NCBI RefSeq assembly: GCF_022347765.1
Contig: NZ_JAKRFZ010000021.1
Coordinates: 1-64,000 of the forward strand
From: Pseudoalteromonas sp. OOF1S-7
GTDB taxonomy: Bacteria > Pseudomonadota > Gammaproteobacteria > Enterobacterales > Alteromonadaceae
Reading direction: 5' to 3'
DNA: 64,000 bases
This document shows, piece by piece, positions 41,556 through 50,259 of the stretch. Position 1 is the first letter of the stretch. Each line of letters opens with the position of its first letter. The notes under the pieces are model-generated. The model ran no database searches. It saw only the letters and a program-made list of their open reading frames with translations, and had not been told where the DNA came from. Position numbers and translations under genes: made by a program.

Positions 41556-43847
41556 ATGCTGACTTGGCTTAAACGTGGGGTGGCGGGGCTGGTGTTACTT
41601 GCACTGGCTGCCAGTGCGGCCGTGTATGGTATGTTATCACTGAGTTTGCCGGCACTCGACGGACAGGGGCAGTCGACGGGATTGAATGCACCAGTGTCGT
41701 TAGAGCGAGATGCGCTCGGGCAGGCTGTGATTACGGCTCAGAACCGTCATGATGCTGCTTACGCACTGGGCTTTGCGCACGGCCAGGATCGCTTCTTTCA
41801 GATGGATCTGCTGCGTCGTAATGCAGCTGGGGAGCTAAGCGAGTTATTTGGTAAAGCGGCCATTGGACTGGATAAACGCCTTAGGTTTCATCGTTTTCGG
41901 GCCCTGAGTCAGACCATTTTTCAGCAGCTGTCGGAATCTGAGCAAGTCTTGCTGGCGCGTTACACTCAGGGGGTGAATGAAGGGCAGGCGCAAAGCGGGG
42001 TGAAGAGTTTTGAATATCTCCTGCTTGGTGCAGAGGTTAGGCCCTGGCAACCAGAAGACAGCCTGTTAGTGATTTTCAGTATGTATCTGGATTTGCAAGA
42101 AAGCACGATAAAAAGGGATGAGTCACTGATTTTGGTTGAATCGCTACTTGGAAAGGAAGTTGTAGATTTTATCATGCAGCCTAGCAACTATCAGGCGTCA
42201 CTTGATAATTCTGAAGTCGTCAAAAAAACAGTTAAAATACCAAATTTAGGTGACATTGCGCATATTGAAGATGTTTTTCATATTAAAGAGCTTTCACTAT
42301 ATGGTAGTAATAACTGGGCAGTAACCGGACAGCATACCAAAACTGGTTCAGCTATGCTTTCAGACGATATGCATCTCGGGTTAAATGCACCGGCTATCTG
42401 GTATCGTGCGCAACTAAACTATGACACTGATACGGGCACGTCCGTTCAGGTGACGGGCGTTACTTTACCGGGAGCACCGGCTGTGGTGGTGGGCAGTAAC
42501 AATCATATTGCCTGGGGCTTCACTAATGGTTATCTGGATACTGCGGACTGGATCAAGCTTGACCCGCAGAACGACAATACCTGGCAGGTGACTGAGCAGC
42601 TGATGTTGCCGGATGGTAATAGTGAAGCGTTTACGCTGACAATGAGTGACTATGGACCTGTTAAACAGATCCAGGGTCAGTCCTATGCGCTGAGCTGGGT
42701 GGCGCATCAGGGCTATGCTGTCAATCTGGGGTTACTGGCTCTGGAGCAGGCTGACTCTGTCGATAGTGCACTGGAGCGGGCTGCACTGATTGCGATCCCG
42801 GTACAAAACATGGTGGTGGTGGATGCCAGGGGTAACGCCGCATGGCGCCCAACGGGCGCTGTGCCGGGCCGCTCGGTGCCGAGTGATCTGGCGGCCGGCA
42901 GTCAGAGTTACAGTGCTGACTGGCAGCATAATGAAACGCAGCGTCCGGTCGTTAAAAATCCTGCTCATGGCAGACTCTGGACTGCCAACTCCCGGGTGGT
43001 ATCCGCACAGCAGCATCAGCGCTTCGGTGATGGCGGCTATGCGCTGGGTGCGCGTGCCGTACAGATCCGGGACCGTCTGATGGCGCAGAGCCAGTTCGAT
43101 GAAGCAGACTTTATGCGTTTACAGCTCGATAATGAAGCACGTTTTATGATGCCCTGGCACCAGTTGCTCAGCGAGTTGCTGGCAAACAACGGCGACCGCT
43201 ATGGGCGTGATCGACAATATCTGGCTGACTGGCAGGCGTGTGCCTGCCCGGGTTCGGTTGGCTATACGCTGGTCAGGCGTTTTCGTGATCATACCCTGGA
43301 TCTGTTATTTGCACCGGTAGAAAAGACCCTGCAGCAAGCAGAGGGTAGCTTGTCACCGTTAAAACGCTATCTTGAGCCAGCTGCGTGGCAACTGTTGCGT
43401 GAGCAACCTGCGCACTGGCAACAGCATTATCCTGATTGGGATGCCCTGTTACTGGCGGCCTATGAAGCCGCGAAGGTGCAACTAAGTGAGACTCAGGGTC
43501 GGGATATGGCGGCGTGGCAATGGGGGCGGGTTAACCAGCTTGAGGTGAAGCATCCGTTTAGCCGGCAGATGCCGCTGCTCAGTGGCTTGCTCGACATGCC
43601 GGTGGTTGCGGGATTTGGTGACAGTTATATGCCCGCAGTACAAAAGCCGGCATTTGGCGCATCTCAGCGTTTTATTGCTCAGCCAGGGCACCTGGATAAC
43701 GCCATTATGAGTATTGCGGGTGGACAAAGCGGTCATCCACTGTCGCCATTTTACCGGGCTGGTTTCAGTGGCTACGCGCAAGGCAAGGCAGTGCCTTTGT
43801 TACCGGGTCAAATTAGTCATCGCATTACTTTTACACCCATGAACTAA
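41556..43847 (+). CDS. Penicillin-acylase-family Ntn hydrolase
   Basis: The 763-residue precursor has an N-terminal signal or anchor helix, an alpha chain with HDAAYALGFAHGQDRFFQMD, and the processing site before Ser251 in LYGSNNWAVTG, which becomes the N-terminal nucleophile of the beta chain. Other family motifs are GVTLPGAPAVVVGSN and WAFTN-type strands. Relatives hydrolyse beta-lactams or N-acyl-homoserine lactones; which applies here cannot be read off. It is periplasmic. AGGGAAA precedes the ATG. The 3' end overlaps the convergent GGDEF gene by four bases. Confidence 0.9.
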   Translation: MLTWLKRGVAGLVLLALAASAAVYGMLSLSLPALDGQGQSTGLNAPVSLERDALGQAVITAQNRHDAAYALGFAHGQDRFFQMDLLRRNAAGELSELFGKAAIGLDKRLRFHRFRALSQTIFQQLSESEQVLLARYTQGVNEGQAQSGVKSFEYLLLGAEVRPWQPEDSLLVIFSMYLDLQESTIKRDESLILVESLLGKEVVDFIMQPSNYQASLDNSEVVKKTVKIPNLGDIAHIEDVFHIKELSLYGSNNWAVTGQHTKTGSAMLSDDMHLGLNAPAIWYRAQLNYDTDTGTSVQVTGVTLPGAPAVVVGSNNHIAWGFTNGYLDTADWIKLDPQNDNTWQVTEQLMLPDGNSEAFTLTMSDYGPVKQIQGQSYALSWVAHQGYAVNLGLLALEQADSVDSALERAALIAIPVQNMVVVDARGNAAWRPTGAVPGRSVPSDLAAGSQSYSADWQHNETQRPVVKNPAHGRLWTANSRVVSAQQHQRFGDGGYALGARAVQIRDRLMAQSQFDEADFMRLQLDNEARFMMPWHQLLSELLANNGDRYGRDRQYLADWQACACPGSVGYTLVRRFRDHTLDLLFAPVEKTLQQAEGSLSPLKRYLEPAAWQLLREQPAHWQQHYPDWDALLLAAYEAAKVQLSETQGRDMAAWQWGRVNQLEVKHPFSRQMPLLSGLLDMPVVAGFGDSYMPAVQKPAFGASQRFIAQPGHLDNAIMSIAGGQSGHPLSPFYRAGFSGYAQGKAVPLLPGQISHRITFTPMN

Positions 43848-44905
43848 CCAGACTGGGCCGCTGTGATACGGTTGCGGCCCTGCGCTTTACTGCTATAGAG
43901 CGCATCATCGGCCAGTTGCAAGGCGACTGAAAAGGGTAGCGCAGTGTGCCATAAGGCCACACCAAAACTCATGGTTGCAGTCAGTTCATTGCCATTATAA
44001 CGCTGCTTTTCCAGGGTTTGTCTCAGTGTTTCAAGGCGCAAAACCGCTTCTTCTAATGAACAGTCAACCAGCACCAGCAAAAACTCTTCTCCACCCCAGC
44101 GCACGGCAATATCCTGATCAGTGACATGCTCACGTAAGATATCAGACACGGTTTGCAGCACCTCGTCTCCCATATCATGACCCAGCTGATCATTGATGTG
44201 TTTGAAATGGTCCAGATCGGCCATGGCCACGCACAGGTTCTGACCATTGTGCGCGCAACTGCTGTGTGCCCTGAGGATCAGCTCCTTGGCGTAGCGGCGA
44301 TTAAACAAATTAGTGAGCGGATCCCTGGCAGCCAGCGTCGCCAGCTGATGACGCTGAATGAAGGTACTTTCACGCACGTGGCCAATGACGTAAATCATCG
44401 GCAGGCCACAGATAAACACATTGATAAAATGAATAGGCCGGGCGTAATCATGAAACACAAATGCGGTATGTACGTCGCTAAACAGCTCAAACAGGGCGGC
44501 AAATAACACGATCAGGCTCAACGACATGGCTATCGCCAGTCGTAACTTTAGTTTCATATCCAGCAGTAGCAAGCAGGCTATGGTCCAGAGGTAATACTGG
44601 AAGCCGTAGTCCATGCCAAGGGTGGCGCACACTAGTACCGAGTGGGCGGTTACTTCGACACAAAAGACCCTGAGTGCCAAATGGCTGTGGCCCAGGTTCA
44701 GCAAATAAATCCCCATTGCCCAGGCTGTAACGCTGGCGATATTGGCAATGGACAGGATATAAACCTGGCTGTACCAGAAGGCAAAAATAAACAGTAAGTG
44801 TAAGCACAGGCAATAGTAAGCGACTTGCTTAAACAGTTTTACTTTGACCAGTTCAACTTCATCCGGCTGACTATAAATGTGTTGCGCAATCGGCACGTAA
44901 GGCAC
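43844..44905 (-). CDS. Membrane diguanylate cyclase (GGDEF)
   Basis: The 353-residue protein has about six hydrophobic helices (residues 25-185) followed by a GGDEF domain with the intact active site RWGGEEF near residue 270 and DPLTNLFNRRY at its start. It should make cyclic di-GMP. No EAL domain is attached. No clear inhibitory RxxD is seen immediately before the active site. Confidence 0.92.
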   Translation of the reverse strand: MPYVPIAQHIYSQPDEVELVKVKLFKQVAYYCLCLHLLFIFAFWYSQVYILSIANIASVTAWAMGIYLLNLGHSHLALRVFCVEVTAHSVLVCATLGMDYGFQYYLWTIACLLLLDMKLKLRLAIAMSLSLIVLFAALFELFSDVHTAFVFHDYARPIHFINVFICGLPMIYVIGHVRESTFIQRHQLATLAARDPLTNLFNRRYAKELILRAHSSCAHNGQNLCVAMADLDHFKHINDQLGHDMGDEVLQTVSDILREHVTDQDIAVRWGGEEFLLVLVDCSLEEAVLRLETLRQTLEKQRYNGNELTATMSFGVALWHTALPFSVALQLADDALYSSKAQGRNRITAAQSG

Positions 44906-44984
44906 TCAGTTATCATTGTTGCGATATCTTCAGTATAGAAAGCGTCGGTATTTTTTCCCTGAAAATTTACGACTGGCCAGTCAC

Positions 44985-45857
44985 CTAGCCCGTCATGACC
45001 AGTATTGCGGCCACTGCTATCAGTCCCAGCCCCAGCGTATCACGCCGGGCAACGGGGGTTTTCAGCCACCACAATGAGATGGCCAGTGTAAAAAAGACTT
45101 CAATCTGACCCAGGGTCTTAACATAGGCAACGTGTTGCAAACTCATGGCACTAAACCAGCCAATCGACCCAATGCAGCTGGTGGTACTGATGGCTGAGGT
45201 GAGTCCGCGATGTTGCCACAGCTGACGCCAGGAATCGGTCTCGGCATAGCTCAGGTAACCGGCCAGCAGCACAGTTTGACAGGACAACACCAATAGCAAC
45301 ACCCAAGCTGCACTATGTGGGAAAGGCAATTGAGTGGCAATGCTGGCTTCTCTTACCCACAATGAGGTGAGTGCGAAAGCCCCACCACAGGCCAACCCGA
45401 GCAGGGCGGTCGATAATTGAAAGTGACGCAGGGTCACGCCGCTGAGCAGCAGTACGGCAACCCCACCCAGCAGGACGCCCAGCCAGCCCAGCGCGCTCAG
45501 GTGAGAGCCAAAAAACAGCATGCCCAGAATAGCCGCCAATAAGGCTTCACTTTTTGCCAGGCCCACGCCTACAGCATAATTGTTGCGTTTAAACAGGACC
45601 ACCATTAATCCGGTGGCGATGATTTGCATTACGCTCGCGCCGCCAATATAAGCCAATAAAGTCAGATTAAGGGTCAGTGTGGGGGCTGTTTGCCAGTGAT
45701 ACAGACCCAGCAGATACAGGGCGGCCAGGGGCGTCGCCAACAAAAAACGGGCCAGCGTGACGCTGGCCACACTGGCATGCTGACTCAAACGACTTTGCAG
45801 GGCGTTACGCCAGGCCTGGCTAAATGCGGCCAGACAGGTGAAAGCAATCCATTCCAT
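44985..45857 (-). CDS. EamA/DMT-family transporter
   Basis: The 290-residue protein is almost wholly hydrophobic, with about ten helices in two repeats, typical of the EamA superfamily of exporters. N-terminal FTCLAAFSQAWRNALQSRLS differs from the other DMT gene in the window. Substrate unknown. It stands alone between the cyclase and the pseudouridine synthase. Confidence 0.85.
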   Translation of the reverse strand: MEWIAFTCLAAFSQAWRNALQSRLSQHASVASVTLARFLLATPLAALYLLGLYHWQTAPTLTLNLTLLAYIGGASVMQIIATGLMVVLFKRNNYAVGVGLAKSEALLAAILGMLFFGSHLSALGWLGVLLGGVAVLLLSGVTLRHFQLSTALLGLACGGAFALTSLWVREASIATQLPFPHSAAWVLLLVLSCQTVLLAGYLSYAETDSWRQLWQHRGLTSAISTTSCIGSIGWFSAMSLQHVAYVKTLGQIEVFFTLAISLWWLKTPVARRDTLGLGLIAVAAILVMTG

Positions 45858-46052
45858 GCGCGATGACTTTTAGTAATTTCGGAACACTGAAACTACCCGC
45901 GCTGACAATGAATTACCAGTGCCTTGAAAAATATTCAGTATCATAATGGAAAATGGTGGTGCGACAATTTGCCGCAGTGTATCGCTACTCGCTGCGCGTT
46001 ATACTGCTTTGTGATGCTACTTCTTACCGCCCAGACAATCGGTCGGGCGGTA

Positions 46053-46754
46053 TTATTTTTCCTTATCCAGCAGCGCAAGCTGCGTCAATGCAATGGCTTG
46101 ATAGTGCCCGGGTGGCAGTAGCTGTGGGTCGAGGTACAGATTGGCTATTCGCACCCGATATAAATCTACCACCCGATAACCACAATAACGCGCCATTTTA
46201 CGGATCTGCCGATTCAGCCCCTGTTTGAGGATGATAGTAAAGGTGTCTGCTGCAACAGGCTCGACCCGGCAGGGTTGGGTTGTGACGCCATCTACAGGTA
46301 TCCCGGAACGCATTTGGGCACAAAATTGCGCATCAAACGGGCGGTCTAGGATAACCCGGTACTCTTTTTCCTGATGATGGTCAGGGTGGATAAGCCGGTT
46401 GCAGAGTTCTCCGTCGTTGGTGAGTAGCAACAACCCGCGACTGTCTTTATCCAGGCGGCCAATGGGATAAACACGCTCTCCTGGGGGGAGATAATGGATC
46501 AGGCTGTCTGCGTCGTTCAGGCGCAATTTACAGTCTATCCCGACCGGTTTATGGTACGCATAGAGTTTTTTTGGGGCCAGGCCAGATACCGGCCTTCCAC
46601 TGACAACAATGTCATCGGTGTCGGTGACATGATCAATGTGGTTAGCCGGGTGACCATTCACAGTCACCTCTGCGGCTTCGATCAGCCGTGAGGCCTGACG
46701 GCGGGAACAGACACCACAGTGACTCAGGTATTTGGCTAGGCGCATTGGTTGCAT
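46053..46754 (-). CDS. RluF/RsuA-type rRNA pseudouridine synthase
   Basis: The 233-residue protein has an N-terminal S4 domain (RLAKYLSHCGVCSRRQASRLIEAA) and a pseudouridine synthase domain with catalytic Asp in GRLDKDSRGLL and GLNRQIRKMARYCGYRV. The active-site wording GRLDKDS is closest to RluF, which modifies 23S rRNA near U2604; RsuA/RluB/RluE use GRLD followed by other residues. Assignment within the family is tentative. Confidence 0.85.
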   Translation of the reverse strand: MQPMRLAKYLSHCGVCSRRQASRLIEAAEVTVNGHPANHIDHVTDTDDIVVSGRPVSGLAPKKLYAYHKPVGIDCKLRLNDADSLIHYLPPGERVYPIGRLDKDSRGLLLLTNDGELCNRLIHPDHHQEKEYRVILDRPFDAQFCAQMRSGIPVDGVTTQPCRVEPVAADTFTIILKQGLNRQIRKMARYCGYRVVDLYRVRIANLYLDPQLLPPGHYQAIALTQLALLDKEK

Positions 46755-46788
46755 AAAAGAGATAACCCGGGAGCAAAAGCTCAGTATA

Positions 46789-47925
46789 TCAATTGTGGCT
46801 GCGCGGACGCAAAATCAGTACTGCATTTTGCTGGTCAATATCAAAGTCAAAATGGCGCAAGAAGTTCATGCCCAGCAGTCCGGGGCCTGCCCGCATCTCA
46901 TTCATCACCGCAAATTGCATCGGGCCGCGCACCTGATCGCCAATTTGCATCTGCGCACTTTGATAGAATTCGACGCTTGCCAGACCATTGGCCGTAGACA
47001 CCGTGCGGGTATCCAGATAGTCAACAGCTTGCTCTAATGCAGCGAATTGCTGCTGGGTCAGTGACGTCACGCTGGCTCCGGTGTCGATCATCAATTCAAT
47101 GGTGGTGCCCGCGAGTCGGGCTTCGAGGACAAAATGGCTACCCAGGCGGCGCAGCGGGACATGTGTTACGCCTTGTTGCAGCGCTTTCGCCCGCTGGTAA
47201 AGTGCTTCGGTTTCTAGGTGGTGACGCAGGGTGTGAGCCGCCTGGGCAATTAAAAACAAGGCTTCGGCAGGTTGCAATAATGCCAGATGTGCCTCGACCT
47301 GGTGCGTCAGTAAGGGCAGCATTTGTGGCTTTTCATCGTACCAGGGGGCAGCAAGTGTCAGTAGCTCATGCCACTGTTGCTGCTGGCTCAGCTCGTCCAG
47401 GCGCGGCACCAGCAGGGTATCAACCAGCGTTTGCCACTGAGCATAATGTGGGTTGTGCCGATATGCGATAAGGAGCCGGGTAAGTGCTTCGTCTGGTTGA
47501 TCAAGAGATTGATATATAAGGATTTCTATCCGTTGCGCTGTCACTGCCTGGGGTTCGGCTCTGAGGTAGCCCTGCACCAGAGCCAGCTGGGCGAATAACT
47601 GAGCTTGGCTTGCCTGCATGAGTTGGGTGTCTATCCATTGCCACCATTGCTGCGCATAGCGCTTTGTGATGTCCGGATGGGTTTGTCGCGCTTGCAGCAA
47701 ACTGGCCAGGGCCTGTTCATAATGGGCCTGCTCAAATGCCTGCTGCGCCCGGGTAACCGAGGCTGGCGTACTGCTCTTTTTAAACTGTGCAGCACTGGCC
47801 TGCGGTGCGGCAGGAACCGATTGTGGACCGTCGGGAAGTGATGCAGATGACAGATGATACAACTGCCAGCCCAGCCAGGCGTTGCACACCAAAGAGAGTC
47901 CTAAAAGTATCGATTTCATCTGCAT
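46789..47925 (-). CDS. Membrane-anchored retropepsin-like aspartic protease
   Basis: The 378-residue product has an N-terminal hydrophobic anchor, a helical TPR-like region (about residues 60-245) and a C-terminal retropepsin-type domain with LMIDTGASVTSLT and the later GPGLLGMNFLRHFDF. This is the clan AA family of bacterial periplasmic proteases, which act as dimers with one Asp each. The substrate is unknown. It lies 12 bases behind the reductase gene on the same strand. Confidence 0.85.
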   Translation of the reverse strand: MQMKSILLGLSLVCNAWLGWQLYHLSSASLPDGPQSVPAAPQASAAQFKKSSTPASVTRAQQAFEQAHYEQALASLLQARQTHPDITKRYAQQWWQWIDTQLMQASQAQLFAQLALVQGYLRAEPQAVTAQRIEILIYQSLDQPDEALTRLLIAYRHNPHYAQWQTLVDTLLVPRLDELSQQQQWHELLTLAAPWYDEKPQMLPLLTHQVEAHLALLQPAEALFLIAQAAHTLRHHLETEALYQRAKALQQGVTHVPLRRLGSHFVLEARLAGTTIELMIDTGASVTSLTQQQFAALEQAVDYLDTRTVSTANGLASVEFYQSAQMQIGDQVRGPMQFAVMNEMRAGPGLLGMNFLRHFDFDIDQQNAVLILRPRSHN

Positions 47926-47937
47926 AGCCGGTTGCTC

Positions 47938-48813
47938 CTACAGGTGCCGGCTCAATACGGCCGCTATCGCGGAGGCAAAATCCCGATGGTGGGCGATACC
48001 CAGTGCGTGCAGGCGGGTGTCCTGAAGTGCGCAGTTGTATGGCCGTGCCGCACTTTGCGTCGGCTCAGGCACCGCAATAAGCTGCTCTGCATCGATACCC
48101 AGTAGGGGGGCCATAGTGCGTGCCATCTGATATTTGGTCATCGCCTGAGTATCCGATACGTGATAAATGCCACGCAACTCTTTTGCCGGGAGTGCCACTA
48201 AGTCTGCCAGTGTGAGTGCGATGTCTTCAACATGGGTGGGGTAACGCACTGCCCAGTCATCGTGGCTACCCGAAACAGATGCTTTTAGCTGCTCGGCGAT
48301 CACCGTTACAGCAGACTCGGCCAGATATTCGACTTCACCGTACAACACGGGTACGCGGATCACGCAATGGGCCGGGTCGATAGACAGTACTGCCTGCTCA
48401 GCCCGTTGTTTACTCTGACCGTAAAAATTGAGTGGGTTGGTCTTAGCCTGCTCTCGATACGGTGGCTCAGTGCCGTCAAAGACGTAGTCGGTGCTGATAA
48501 AAAACAACCGGATCCCACGTTGACGACATTGTGTGGCCAGGTGCTCACTGGCTGCGACATTGAGCGCCAGTGTCTGAGCATGGTCCGTTTCACAGACATC
48601 TGGTTTTCGCTCTGCGGCTGCGTGGATCAGCACATCTGGTGCATATTCATCGAGGAAGGTATGCACGGCACGCTGATCTGATAAATCGAGGGAAACCAGC
48701 GGAGGGGTGGCGCGACGAAATCCAGTGCCAATAATGTTGTACCGGGTCTCAAGTATTTTAACAAGCGCGCGGCCCAGTAATCCGGTGGCGCCGGTAATGG
48801 CGATGGTTTGCAT
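47938..48813 (-). CDS. RfbD-like sugar nucleotide reductase
   Basis: The 291-residue extended short-chain dehydrogenase starts TGATGLLGRALVKIL (NAD(P) site) and has YGQSKQRAEQAV for the catalytic Tyr-Lys. It resembles dTDP-4-dehydrorhamnose reductase and the MAT beta-subunit homologue. No rhamnose or capsule genes are adjacent, so its specific substrate is open. Confidence 0.82.
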   Translation of the reverse strand: MQTIAITGATGLLGRALVKILETRYNIIGTGFRRATPPLVSLDLSDQRAVHTFLDEYAPDVLIHAAAERKPDVCETDHAQTLALNVAASEHLATQCRQRGIRLFFISTDYVFDGTEPPYREQAKTNPLNFYGQSKQRAEQAVLSIDPAHCVIRVPVLYGEVEYLAESAVTVIAEQLKASVSGSHDDWAVRYPTHVEDIALTLADLVALPAKELRGIYHVSDTQAMTKYQMARTMAPLLGIDAEQLIAVPEPTQSAARPYNCALQDTRLHALGIAHHRDFASAIAAVLSRHL

Positions 48814-48891
48814 AGCAACTCCATTGATTGTCTGAACAAATTATGCTCTATTTGAATTTGGAACTATTATAACAACGTAGAAGGAAGTACT

Positions 48892-50187
48892 ATGAAGTTA
48901 CACAAGTTTTTCGTACCAGTCATGTTTCTCTTTCCTGCAGGTGCAATCTCAGCTCAGACTATCTACTCCATAGGGAGCGATTGTACATTGGATGACACAG
49001 AGCAACCGGTTACCTTTCGTGCTGAGTATACCCAACGTTATACCCAGGAAGACAATGAAGTCACGCAAATAGTTAAGGAAATGCTGTATGAGCAGCTACT
49101 GAGTCAGCCTGGTAAGTTTCCTAACGGGGTTCAGGTTGACTCGTTGTATTTTACGAGCCATCCAGTGGCGGCATCTCGTATGAATAAAGCTGTTATTCAG
49201 GGAGCGTTGACAGTTGAGCCGGTGGTTGAGTGCCGCAGTCATCACTTAATTTCGTCAGCGAGCACATTAAATGACCGATTCTTAGCTCAGAAGTCTGACG
49301 GTATAGATTACCAAATGTCATTGCAAGTGTTGAACGCTCCAAAGACAGTCACGGTGCCTGAAACGCATATTTCAGTTAATCGTGTGTTTGGTTTTGATTT
49401 GGGTACTAGCTATACGGAAGTCGAGCAACGAGTAGGGCGTTTTAGTCTGACCTGGCAGCTTGCAGCAGATCTGCGTATGGCTGCAATTGGTCGTAATCAT
49501 GTACTTTTCTTCGAACAGGATAAGTTGATTGGTTATCAATATGCGAAATTTCTGTTTCCTACCGCTGTACACAACCTCATAGAAATGCACCCTCTGGATT
49601 TCGCAATTGACGTGTCAGGGGGGACTGTCCAATCACCTCACAAAGCGTTCCTGAACGAACATCAATTGGCGCAGCTTGAAGAGAGCTTCCCATTGGTCAC
49701 GACTTCTCGCGTCAAACTATCTGATGACGAAATGGGCATTCGGCTTGAAGCATTGCAAGTTGGCCGGTTACCAGCACTACCTCTTGAATGGTCCAACACA
49801 CACTGTTATGAAAATGGTTCCGTAGAGCAGTATATACAGAGGCATCAAGCTGAGCTGGTCAATATTGTTTCACAGCAAGGCTTTCGCATCTATATGACGG
49901 GTTGCAGTCAAATCATGACGATGAACTATTTTGGGCAGATCAAACAGCTAGAGCTGCTGGAACCCATCAATGTTCGAACTGCACGGGTTTGGCAGGCCAA
50001 GACCTTATTTGGTTTAAGCCCCTGGTCATTGGGAAAATTGCGCTATAACGCGCACGCAGCAAGTTTGGGGGAGGCGCTGGAGACGCTTGAAGAGGGTGTT
50101 GTTACAGTCAAGAATGATGCCTGGTTTGGACATTTTTTTGTGGAACACGATAAGGTTGTTGCTGGAAGCGTCATGTATAAACGTTAA
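48892..50187 (+). CDS. Secreted hypothetical protein, 431 residues
   Basis: A signal peptide (MKLHKFFVPVMFLFPAGAISA, cleavage before QT) precedes a mature part with several isolated cysteines (SDC near residue 30, VECRSHH, NTHCYENG, TGCSQ). AGAAGGAAG lies before the ATG. No catalytic motif is visible. The strand-rich middle (HISVNRVFGFDLGTSYTEVE) suggests a globular periplasmic protein. I do not recognise it and the neighbours do not help. Confidence 0.7.
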   Translation: MKLHKFFVPVMFLFPAGAISAQTIYSIGSDCTLDDTEQPVTFRAEYTQRYTQEDNEVTQIVKEMLYEQLLSQPGKFPNGVQVDSLYFTSHPVAASRMNKAVIQGALTVEPVVECRSHHLISSASTLNDRFLAQKSDGIDYQMSLQVLNAPKTVTVPETHISVNRVFGFDLGTSYTEVEQRVGRFSLTWQLAADLRMAAIGRNHVLFFEQDKLIGYQYAKFLFPTAVHNLIEMHPLDFAIDVSGGTVQSPHKAFLNEHQLAQLEESFPLVTTSRVKLSDDEMGIRLEALQVGRLPALPLEWSNTHCYENGSVEQYIQRHQAELVNIVSQQGFRIYMTGCSQIMTMNYFGQIKQLELLEPINVRTARVWQAKTLFGLSPWSLGKLRYNAHAASLGEALETLEEGVVTVKNDAWFGHFFVEHDKVVAGSVMYKR

Positions 50188-50197
50188 ACGTTAGGAG

Positions 50198-50218
50198 GGG
50201 ACCGGTTTGCACCGGCCC
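50198..50218. terminator. Weak hairpin terminator between converging genes
   Basis: GGACCGGT and ACCGGCCC pair with one bulge around TTGC. The following sequence is AT-rich (ttatatact) rather than a T run. Confidence 0.4.
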
Positions 50219-50223
50219 TTATA

Positions 50224-50259
50224 TACTACACCTACTACACCTACTACACCTACTACACC
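50224..50259. repeat. Four perfect copies of a 9-base repeat over the POT gene stop
   Basis: The unit tactacacc is repeated four times without change. It covers the stop codon of the POT transporter gene and continues beyond it. On the - strand each unit contains TAG, so copy-number changes would leave the protein length nearly intact. Confidence 0.9.
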
